From positions 1 to 34,618 of the forward strand of contig CANQCO010000011.1 in NCBI GenBank assembly GCA_947589705.1: 34,618 nucleotides of DNA, given 5' to 3'. Source of the stretch: Candidatus Gastranaerophilales bacterium (GTDB lineage: Bacteria; Cyanobacteriota; Vampirovibrionia; Gastranaerophilales; Gastranaerophilaceae). Position numbers and translations under genes: made by a program. Below are positions 8,926-16,087 of this stretch, piece after piece (position 1 is the stretch's first letter; each line of letters opens with the position of its first letter). Under the pieces are notes generated by a model. The model was not told where the DNA came from, made no database searches, and worked only from the letters and a program-made list of their open reading frames with translations.

Positions 8926-10014
8926 ATGATTTTTATAAAGAAACTTATTAATTTAATAAAGAATGTTCATAATCCTAAAACGGATATGGAAAATGAGATA
9001 TATGAACAACCCGTCATTATAGAAAAATTAATAAAAAAATATATAAAAAACAATGATATTAACGATATCGATATTCCCAAGAATATATCTTCCGTTGCAT
9101 TAATAGCAAGCGGTTCTTCGTATCATTGCGCCGCAATTATAGCTTATTACATAAGAAATAATGTTAATATAAGTGCTCAAGCATACTATGCCAGTGAATT
9201 TTCAATAGAAGAAAATATAAAAATAACACCTGACACGTTGTATATATTCATTTCACAATCGGGAGAAACTTCCGATACACTTAAATCACTGGATAAAATT
9301 AAAGAGAGAACCGATAATACACTTGCAGTTACAAATACAAAAAATTCAACATTATATAAAAAGGCAAAATATAAATTATTAATTTATGCCGGAGAAGAGA
9401 AATCGATTGCGTCAACAAAAGCAATGAGTGCACAGCTTTTTGTCTTATTTTTACTCTGTGCCAAATTAATGCAGCATAACGGTATTAATCATAATCAACT
9501 AATAAGTGCGCTTAAATATATTCCATCGGCATTTGAAAATTCATGCCTGTATAACGATAAAATTATGCTCATAGCAGATAAGCTTTCAAAATATGAAAAT
9601 GCAGCGATACTTGCCTCCGGCATGTTTTATCCCTTAGCTAAAGAAGGTGCATTAAAAATCAAGGAAACATCATATATAAATACAACAGCATATCCTACGG
9701 GAGAATTTTTACATGGACATATAGCCATATTAAATAAGAAATGTGCCGTAATTTCTGTAATTAATAATAATAACATAGAATTTACAACAAATGTGGCTGA
9801 TAGAATAAGAAAAAATTATGATTCTGATATATTTATCATTTCAGCCATAAATCTGCCAAACGTGAGCGAAAATATTATTTCACTAAAAAACGGAGATGAT
9901 ATTTGTTTTATGTTCTCGGCACTGTTTTTACTTCAAAATCTCGCTTTAAGAACATCTTTAATATTAAATAGGAATTTAGATAACCCTTTTGGACTGACAA
10001 AAGTTGTAAAATAA
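8926..10014 (+). CDS. SIS-domain sugar isomerase, GlmS-like without the glutaminase domain
   Basis: The protein aligns by eye with the isomerase half of glucosamine-6-phosphate synthase. MENEIYEQP matches the linker motif just before that half. Next come ASGSSYHCA, SQSGETSDTL and EKSIASTKAMSAQ of the first SIS domain, then ASGMFYPLAKEGALKIKE and PTGEFLHGHIAIL of the second. No N-terminal Cys2 glutaminase domain exists, so it cannot use glutamine in the GlmS way. Relatives of this shape include AgaS- and FrlB-like isomerases or deaminases acting on phosphosugars. The track starts at a TTG (8911). I prefer the ATG at 8926, six bases after GGGAAAG; another in-frame ATG lies at 8986. It sits 48 bases behind the disrupted TolC gene. 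The substrate is not identifiable. Confidence 0.78.
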   Translation: MIFIKKLINLIKNVHNPKTDMENEIYEQPVIIEKLIKKYIKNNDINDIDIPKNISSVALIASGSSYHCAAIIAYYIRNNVNISAQAYYASEFSIEENIKITPDTLYIFISQSGETSDTLKSLDKIKERTDNTLAVTNTKNSTLYKKAKYKLLIYAGEEKSIASTKAMSAQLFVLFLLCAKLMQHNGINHNQLISALKYIPSAFENSCLYNDKIMLIADKLSKYENAAILASGMFYPLAKEGALKIKETSYINTTAYPTGEFLHGHIAILNKKCAVISVINNNNIEFTTNVADRIRKNYDSDIFIISAINLPNVSENIISLKNGDDICFMFSALFLLQNLALRTSLILNRNLDNPFGLTKVVK

Positions 10015-10055
10015 TTAATGGCAAAAAATAATTTCACGTGTTTTATATAGTTGTC

Positions 10056-11591
10056 ATGACTATAACATTGAATACAATAAATCAGAAAAGTTTTTTATAT
10101 AATAATTATTATACAAAAGCAATATTTCCCCAAAAGGAAAATACACAAAGTATAAATAAAAATATAGATTTGCGTTTTTTAGACTCGAAAAGAGATTTAG
10201 TTTCATTTGGTGCCAGGTCTCTACTTATTTCTGAAAATATGAAAATTGCGCCATCAGCTGTTTTATGCAGGAATATCTATATAAATGCAGAACCTGCAGA
10301 AAAATATTTGGAACTTGTTCTCAATAAGTATTTAGACCGTTTTGTTTGTAAGCCGAATAATTCAAAGACTCAAAATCGTCCAATAGCACAAATTTCTACA
10401 AGACTTAAAGACCCTGTCAGTATAAGGGAAAAAGTTGTATCGAAATATTCAAAGCTTTATAGGGATGAACTTGATAAATTTTCTAATGAAATCTATGATG
10501 AATTTTCACAATATTGTGATGTCAATCCTTCTGTTGACAGAAAAGTTGTAATCGAAAAAATTCAACATATTATAAAAGATAGTTTACCATTAGGAAAATC
10601 ATCAATATATGAAAATCAAGAGTATTTGATAAGACATATATATAAGAATTTAAGAAGTAAAACCTATTTTAGTTTTTCAAATATGTCCAAAAAACGAATA
10701 GATAGAATGCTCGATGAAATAATATCATCAATGGAAGATAAAAAACCACCTGAAACTCATGAAAAAATCATAGAAGATGCACCTTCATCAGTAAAAGGAA
10801 TAAAGTATTATGCAAATGATATAGTAGGTGCAAGAATTGTACTCAAAAAGGTTGCAAATTCTTCTGTTGCCGATATACTAGATGCAATTAAGCTTGCTGT
10901 AAAAGAAAAGAATCTAAAGATAATATCAATAGAAAGTAATGTACCTGATCCCCAAAAACTTCCGAAAGGTAAACAAGTCAAGGATTATTTATATGCTACT
11001 GAGGCTCAATTAAGGTCATTAGCAAATACTTCAAATGCTAAATTTTTAAAAAATACATCAAAATCCGGTTATATTGCTATTCATATAAATGTAGATTTAT
11101 CAAATACGAAATTTGGTACCGAAGAAAGTCCGTTTAACGGCTACAAAGGTGAAATTCAAATAATTGGAGAAGATGTTGAGAAACTTAAAGATGTTGAAGA
11201 TTTGTGTTATAAGCTAAAAGATAATAAAAATGCAATAAAAGCTAAATATAAGAAATTTAAAGAGCATTTTTTTAAGTATTATACAGACGATATAAAAAAA
11301 GATTTTGATGAATACACATATATGCTCTATTTAAAGCAAAGAGCTGCTCGTGCGAATAGATATTCAAATACAATATTTCCAAGTATAAAAGCTCTCGGAT
11401 TTGAAGGTAAAATACCCCCTGAATTAGATTTTAATAAACTTCGTGAACTTAAACTTGAATGTGATAATGATCCTGAAGCAAAAAAAAGAGAGCAACTAGA
11501 AAAACAAAAAATTAATGATATGTTTAGTAAATCACAAAATGCTGAGGACATAAAAGAAATTATATCCGAACTTGTCTATAATTTAAAATAA
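10056..11591 (+). CDS. Large protein with RelA/SpoT-like (p)ppGpp synthetase motifs
   Basis: No clear whole-length family is recognised, but the central region carries the motif set of RelA/SpoT nucleotidyltransferases. STRLKDPVSIREKV (about residues 113-126) matches the ATP-binding R-x-K-x-P-x-S-I-x-x-K segment of small alarmone synthetases. NDIVGARIVLKK supplies the metal-binding Asp255. SGYIAIH has the guanosine-stacking Tyr339 and His343, and GEIQI has Glu366. An insertion of roughly 130 residues separates the first motif from the second. About 110 residues precede the domain and about 140 lysine-rich residues follow. No HD hydrolase, TGS or ACT domain is present. The track start is a GTG at 10038; I prefer the ATG at 10056. 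If active it would make (p)ppGpp or a related pyrophosphorylated nucleotide. The C-terminus abuts a convergent gene. Confidence 0.62.
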   Translation: MTITLNTINQKSFLYNNYYTKAIFPQKENTQSINKNIDLRFLDSKRDLVSFGARSLLISENMKIAPSAVLCRNIYINAEPAEKYLELVLNKYLDRFVCKPNNSKTQNRPIAQISTRLKDPVSIREKVVSKYSKLYRDELDKFSNEIYDEFSQYCDVNPSVDRKVVIEKIQHIIKDSLPLGKSSIYENQEYLIRHIYKNLRSKTYFSFSNMSKKRIDRMLDEIISSMEDKKPPETHEKIIEDAPSSVKGIKYYANDIVGARIVLKKVANSSVADILDAIKLAVKEKNLKIISIESNVPDPQKLPKGKQVKDYLYATEAQLRSLANTSNAKFLKNTSKSGYIAIHINVDLSNTKFGTEESPFNGYKGEIQIIGEDVEKLKDVEDLCYKLKDNKNAIKAKYKKFKEHFFKYYTDDIKKDFDEYTYMLYLKQRAARANRYSNTIFPSIKALGFEGKIPPELDFNKLRELKLECDNDPEAKKREQLEKQKINDMFSKSQNAEDIKEIISELVYNLK

Positions 11592-11592
11592 T

Positions 11593-12033
11593 TTATTTAT
11601 AATTTTTCATTGCTTTATTCATAAAATCTGTTAATACAGGAATATAAAAAATTCTGCCCAAAAATATACCAAATATTATGTAAATAAGAAGTAAGAATAG
11701 CAAAAGTTCAAATATAGTAAATGAGATATTTAAAGAATAAATTCTGATTATTTTAAAAGATATTACAGAATAATAGAGTTTTGCAACTATATAATCTAAA
11801 AACGGAATTTTTGCAAAAATTGACAGAATCAAATCCATTAATAATTTACATAACGTGAGTAAAATAGATATAACCATGGATTGAATAATATTATATAAAA
11901 GAAAATATTTTAATTTATAATTTTTAATATAAGCAATTATGAACCAAATAAGACCAACTATACCCATTGTACAGTAGGATAAAACTGAAATAATTTTTTC
12001 AATTAAAAATATTTTATTTGTATATTGTTGCAC
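11593..12033 (-). CDS. Small multi-spanning membrane protein of unknown function
   Basis: I do not recognise this protein confidently. It is very hydrophobic, with four predicted membrane segments (about residues 13-36, 42-64, 70-92 and 103-130) and a short basic C-terminus (NKAMKNYK). The pattern of a short segment, then YFLLYNIIQSMVISILL, resembles Tic20-like or DUF4870-like small membrane proteins, but this is weak. The track begins at a GTG at 12045. A second in-frame GTG at 12033 has GGAG six bases upstream and is chosen here. A good promoter (TTGCTA, 17 bases, TATAAT) lies just before it, overlapping the end of the porin gene, so it can be transcribed independently. Its stop lies one base from the convergent RelA/SpoT-like gene. 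Confidence 0.7.
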   Translation of the reverse strand: MQQYTNKIFLIEKIISVLSYCTMGIVGLIWFIIAYIKNYKLKYFLLYNIIQSMVISILLTLCKLLMDLILSIFAKIPFLDYIVAKLYYSVISFKIIRIYSLNISFTIFELLLFLLLIYIIFGIFLGRIFYIPVLTDFMNKAMKNYK

Positions 12034-12053
12034 GACAAACTCCACTCTTGACT

Positions 12054-12082
12054 ATTATACTAAATAAAAAACCTGGTAGCAA
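12054..12082 (-). promoter_or_regulatory. Promoter for the small membrane protein
   Basis: On the minus strand, TTGCTA (12082-12077) is followed by exactly 17 bases and a consensus TATAAT (12059-12054). The predicted transcription start is about 14 bases before the GTG at 12033, leaving room for the GGAG ribosome site. The -35 box lies inside the 3' end of the porin-like gene. Confidence 0.55.
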
Positions 12083-13181
12083 ATAAAATCATATTTGAAT
12101 TTCTTTGATTATCTACATCTTTAAAAATATAATTAATCATAATTTTCATATTTTTATAAGGCTTGTAAGTTGCCCCCAAAGTATACTCGGTAATATTATC
12201 ATGAGAAAATGATTTATTGGGATTTAAAACATCATATCTTGCCGTAAAAGACAAATTAGACAGAACATCATAAGAAACGGCAGAATAAAAACCGTCAGCA
12301 TGATTATTTGACGGAACTACGGCATTATAACCGTCAGCATTAGCATATTCTGCCTTTATATGGATATTTTTATAGTCATAACCTGAAAATAGCGAATATT
12401 GACTATAGCTAAAATCATTTTCACCTAAATTATACCCGCCGCCGATATTTAATTTTCCATATTTTTCTTTAATATTTTCGAAAGGTTTAAACATAACATA
12501 TCCTGAAAAATCAGTTCCTTTGCCAAAGTCTTTCATATATCTTGTGCTGTCATAAAACCCTATATCATAGTCAAGATATTTATATGTACCTTGATTTCTT
12601 ATTCCTATAGACATAACATTCCCAAAAGTTCTACCAAGCTGGGATTTTAAAATAAATTCCTGCTGCATAGTAGTTAAAGCGCCGTTATAACTAACGGGGA
12701 GTCTTGAGGCTTGACCAAAATATATTTTTTGATGCTCATTTATTGAGTGTCCAACATAAAATCTGTTTATTTTTTCAGTAAAATCATTTGAATATCCCGG
12801 TAATTCCCTCAAAAGATTTATGTCAAACATTGCGTCAGACTTATTTTCATTAAATTTAACATTAATAGCCGGTTCTAAAATCGAAAAATCAAAATTAAAC
12901 GATGGATTATAATGACTTTGTTTTATAAAATTCATTCTGTTTTCATATAACAATGATAATTTAACAGAATTTATAGGAGAATTATCAAAGGTAATACCTT
13001 TTTGAGATAAAACTTTTAAAACGGGCGACACGTTTTCAGTAATATTTCCGTAATATACACCTGATAAATAATCTGTAAAATTATTATTATCTTCTTTAAC
13101 ATCAAGAACAACTTCTTCAATTGCAAATGAGGAAGAATTTAAGAAAAAAAATATAAAAGCTATTATAAGTATCTTTTTCAC
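12060..13181 (-). CDS. Outer membrane beta-barrel (porin-like) protein
   Basis: A 373-residue secreted protein. The N-terminal signal peptide (MKKILIIAFIFFFLNSSSFA) is followed by about 320 residues of alternating polar and aromatic strands. Examples are FDINLLREL, KIYFGQASRLPVSY, FSGYVMFKPF, FTARYDVL and the final MILFATRFFI. A terminal strand ending in an aromatic/hydrophobic residue is the usual Bam recognition feature. The pattern fits a 14-16-strand porin of the phosphate-selective O/P or DcaP-like kind, but subfamily and substrate are not clear. The start is a GTG at 13181 sharing its first base with the uxs stop (TAGTG), so translation is probably coupled. It is the last gene of the msbA-like/uxs operon, so a role in surface glycan or envelope assembly is possible. 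Confidence 0.75.
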   Translation of the reverse strand: MKKILIIAFIFFFLNSSSFAIEEVVLDVKEDNNNFTDYLSGVYYGNITENVSPVLKVLSQKGITFDNSPINSVKLSLLYENRMNFIKQSHYNPSFNFDFSILEPAINVKFNENKSDAMFDINLLRELPGYSNDFTEKINRFYVGHSINEHQKIYFGQASRLPVSYNGALTTMQQEFILKSQLGRTFGNVMSIGIRNQGTYKYLDYDIGFYDSTRYMKDFGKGTDFSGYVMFKPFENIKEKYGKLNIGGGYNLGENDFSYSQYSLFSGYDYKNIHIKAEYANADGYNAVVPSNNHADGFYSAVSYDVLSNLSFTARYDVLNPNKSFSHDNITEYTLGATYKPYKNMKIMINYIFKDVDNQRNSNMILFATRFFI

Positions 13182-14122
13182 TATTGATTTGTTAATATTT
13201 CCGAAAAGTAATTAATTGTTTTTGTAAGACCGTCAATTAAAGATGTGGAAGGTTCCCAATCTAAAAGTTCACGTGCAAGTGAAATATCAGGTTCCCTTCT
13301 TAAAGGGTCATCTGCTGGAAGCGGCATAAATTTAATTTCAGAATTAGAATTTAATAATTTAATTATTAATTTGGCAAAATCTATAATTTTAAATTCTACG
13401 GGATTTCCTATATTGACAGGCTTTGAATAATTATCTTTATTATTCATTAATTTAATAAGAGCATCAACCATATCATCTACAAAGCAGAATGCTCTTGTTT
13501 GCGTACCGTCGCCATATACAGCCAAAGGTTCGTTTTTAAGAGCTTGAACAATAAAATTAGATACAACTCTTCCGTCATTTAAAGCCATTTTAGGACCATA
13601 AGTATTAAAAATTCTTGCAATTCTTATATTTAAATTATACTGTCTATGATAATCAGACATAAGCGTTTCGCTGCATCGTTTACCTTCATCATAACAGCTC
13701 CTTATGCCGATAGGATTAACATTACCCCAATACTCTTCATTTTGCGGGTGAATATACGGATTTCCATATACCTCACTTGTACTTGCTTGTAAAATAACAG
13801 CGTTGCATTTTTTTGCAAGTTCTAACATATTTGCTGTACCAATCACGCATGTTTTAATTGTTTTTATCGGGTTAAGCTGGTAATGCACCGGAGACGCCGG
13901 ACAGGCTAAATTGTATATTTCATCAACTTCTGCGGTATATTCATTTATTACATCATGCCTGACTAATTCAAATCTGTCATTAGATAATAAATGTCTGATA
14001 TTCTCTTTTGAACCTGTATAAAAGTTATCAAGGCAAATAATATCATTTCCTTCATTAAGAAGCCTTTCAGAAAGATGAGAACCTATAAACCCGGCACCAC
14101 CTGTTATTAAAATTCTTTTCAT
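13181..14122 (-). CDS. uxs: UDP-glucuronate decarboxylase / UDP-xylose synthase
   Basis: Extended short-chain dehydrogenase of 313 residues that converts UDP-glucuronate to UDP-xylose using bound NAD. The Rossmann glycine motif TGGAGFIGS is at residues 7-15. The family signature [13 protein letters not shown] is near residue 70, followed by [10 protein letters not shown] and the catalytic SCYDEGKR (Tyr144, Lys148). DEGKR with YWGNVNPIG is typical of UXS rather than dTDP-glucose dehydratase. The track start at 14236 adds residues inside the upstream ABC gene. The ATG at 14122 begins one base after the ABC stop, with AGGAAC upstream, and matches the family N-terminus. The position between an exporter and a porin suggests xylose-containing surface glycan (inference). 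Confidence 0.9.
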   Translation of the reverse strand: MKRILITGGAGFIGSHLSERLLNEGNDIICLDNFYTGSKENIRHLLSNDRFELVRHDVINEYTAEVDEIYNLACPASPVHYQLNPIKTIKTCVIGTANMLELAKKCNAVILQASTSEVYGNPYIHPQNEEYWGNVNPIGIRSCYDEGKRCSETLMSDYHRQYNLNIRIARIFNTYGPKMALNDGRVVSNFIVQALKNEPLAVYGDGTQTRAFCFVDDMVDALIKLMNNKDNYSKPVNIGNPVEFKIIDFAKLIIKLLNSNSEIKFMPLPADDPLRREPDISLARELLDWEPSTSLIDGLTKTINYFSEILTNQ

Positions 14123-14123
14123 A

Positions 14124-15935
14124 TCAGACTGTAGTTCCTTTTTGTGAAAATTGCATATCATATAAATGTTTATAATGTCCGTCATTAATTGACAGTAACT
14201 CTTCATGTGTACCGAGTTCAACAAGATTTCCGTCATTAATTACAGCAATTCTGTCTGCGTTTTTAATAGTTGACAATCTGTGTGCAATAACAATAACAGT
14301 TTTATTTCTAATAAGATTATCAAGAGCTTTTTGGACTATTGCTTCTGATTCATTATCAAGAGCAGATGTGGCTTCATCAAGTATAATTATTGGAGTATTT
14401 CTTATCATAGCTCTTGCAATAGCAACTCTCTGTCTTTGACCGCCTGAGAGGGTAAGACCTCTTTCTCCCAATAGAGTATTGATTCCGTCAGGTTGAGAAT
14501 TTATTACCTCATTTAGATGAGAAGCATTTATTACTTCATTTAATTGTTGTTCAGTTGCATTTGGATTAGCAAGCATTATATTTTCTTTTATTGTTCCTGA
14601 AAAAAGAAAATTATCTTGAAAAACCATTGATATTTTATCTCTTAATTCTGAGAGTTTAAAATTTCTGATATCAATTCCGTCAAATTTAATAGCACCCTGT
14701 TTAACATCATAGAATCTTGGCAAAAGATTTATGAGAGTTGATTTACCGCCTCCTGAATTTCCGACAATCGCTATAGTTTCACCTTTTTTAACTGTTAAAT
14801 TAATATCATTTAAAACCGGTTTATCTTTGACATATTCAAAAGAAACGTTTTCAAATGAAATACCCTGATTTAATTCGGGAAGTTTGACTGTTAATTCCTT
14901 CTCCTTAATAAAAGGAACATAATCGAATAACTCAAATACTCTTCCTAAAGCAACAAATATATTTTGAATGCCTGACATAGTATTGCCGAGTGTTTTAACA
15001 GGTTTATATAATAATAATAAGGAGGTAACAAAAGAAGCAAAAGAACCTGCAGTCATTTGTCCGGAATATATAAGTTTTGTACCGTAAAAAAGAACAAAAG
15101 CGATTCCAAAAGAAGCGATTAGATACATTAATGGTGACATCCATCCCACACGCTTTGTCAGTGAAATTGTTACAGAAAAACTTTTGTCTATATCTTTTAT
15201 AAAATTTGAAATCTGTCTGTTTTGCAGATTATATGCAGTAACTACTTTATTTCCTGAATAGGTTTCATTAATTGTTGTCATTATATCGCCGGTAATTACC
15301 GTATTTTTATTTGAAACTGATTTGATTTTTTTTCTGATTAAAAAAACAGGTAAAAAAGCAACGGTTAAAACAATGACACCGACAACAGCCAGCTTCCAAG
15401 AAGCATAGAGCATAACAATAATTAAAGAAATCGCTCCAAAAAAACTTGTTATAATTGTTTTAATTTGTTCAACAATTCCTCGTGAAGCTGTATCGGGATC
15501 AGTTAAATATCTGTTAATAATTAGTCCTGATGAATTTTCATCGTAGAAAGATGTATCCATAAATATAAGTCTTTTAAATAAATCAATTTTAACAGCATTA
15601 GTAATTTTTAAACTTGTCCAGTCAGTAAAATAAGAATTGAGATATCTCAAAATTCCTTGGAATGCTGCAAAAAATATAATAGCAAAAGGCATTGCAATAG
15701 CAATAACGGAATATGAAATTTCATAATCAAAAATAACAAGATTTTGTCTGCCTACAACATAGTCCATATAAGGTTTAAGTGCATAGGATACAACACCGTC
15801 GAGCAGTCCGACAGGTATTGCTATTATAAATCCCAGTATAACCCTTCCCAGAACAGGTTTAATATATGGGAAAATTCTTGAAATTAGCCAGCCATATTTA
15901 AATGAAGTCAATGCCTGTGAATCTTTTAGTTTCAT
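14124..15935 (-). CDS. MsbA-like ABC exporter (fused permease and ATPase)
   Basis: A 603-residue half-transporter that would dimerise in the inner membrane. Residues about 20-325 carry six membrane helices of the type I exporter fold. The nucleotide-binding domain starts near 345 with [10 protein letters not shown]. Walker A is GNSGGGKST near 390, and the Q-loop is [13 protein letters not shown]. The signature [14 protein letters not shown] is near 493, Walker [12 protein letters not shown] near 510, and the switch histidine is in IAHRLST near 550. All ATPase motifs are intact. Within the family it most resembles MsbA-type lipid or lipid-linked glycan flippases. It is first in an operon with uxs and the porin-like gene. 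Its start has GAGGT five bases upstream, and a promoter is visible at 15969-15996. Confidence 0.9.
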   Translation of the reverse strand: MKLKDSQALTSFKYGWLISRIFPYIKPVLGRVILGFIIAIPVGLLDGVVSYALKPYMDYVVGRQNLVIFDYEISYSVIAIAMPFAIIFFAAFQGILRYLNSYFTDWTSLKITNAVKIDLFKRLIFMDTSFYDENSSGLIINRYLTDPDTASRGIVEQIKTIITSFFGAISLIIVMLYASWKLAVVGVIVLTVAFLPVFLIRKKIKSVSNKNTVITGDIMTTINETYSGNKVVTAYNLQNRQISNFIKDIDKSFSVTISLTKRVGWMSPLMYLIASFGIAFVLFYGTKLIYSGQMTAGSFASFVTSLLLLYKPVKTLGNTMSGIQNIFVALGRVFELFDYVPFIKEKELTVKLPELNQGISFENVSFEYVKDKPVLNDINLTVKKGETIAIVGNSGGGKSTLINLLPRFYDVKQGAIKFDGIDIRNFKLSELRDKISMVFQDNFLFSGTIKENIMLANPNATEQQLNEVINASHLNEVINSQPDGINTLLGERGLTLSGGQRQRVAIARAMIRNTPIIILDEATSALDNESEAIVQKALDNLIRNKTVIVIAHRLSTIKNADRIAVINDGNLVELGTHEELLSINDGHYKHLYDMQFSQKGTTV

Positions 15936-15968
15936 GATTACCTCTTACATATACAAATATACTATATT

Positions 15969-15996
15969 TTAATATGAACAGCTTATGCTTTGCCAA
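15969..15996 (-). promoter_or_regulatory. Promoter of the msbA-like/uxs/porin operon
   Basis: On the minus strand TTGGCA (15996-15991, five of six consensus bases) is followed by 16 bases and TATTAA (15974-15969). The predicted start leaves a leader of roughly 27 bases that includes the GAGGT ribosome site before the ATG at 15935. Confidence 0.48.
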
Positions 15997-16021
15997 TAGT
16001 AAATTTTTGTTAACAAAGAAG

Positions 16022-16050
16022 TTGTATACAGCAAAAAAATTTTTTATAAT
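16022..16050 (+). promoter_or_regulatory. Promoter of the glycogen synthase gene
   Basis: TTGTAT (16022-16027), a 17-base spacer and a consensus TATAAT (16045-16050) lie in the 152-base divergent gap. A second TATAAT at 16071-16076 is too close to the start to leave the AGGA ribosome site (16078-16081) in the message, so the first is preferred. Confidence 0.5.
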
Positions 16051-16087
16051 TTTAGTATATATGTGTTTATTATAATTAGGATTGTGT

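Noticed and set aside
8877-8954. A 25-codon ORF beginning ATGA on the TolC stop codon
   Set aside because: It overlaps the start of the SIS gene in another frame, has no recognisable features, and is expected by chance at this A/T content.
14123-14236. N-terminal extension of the UDP-glucuronate decarboxylase track ORF
   Set aside because: It overlaps the end of the upstream ABC exporter gene and precedes the canonical [14 protein letters not shown] start.
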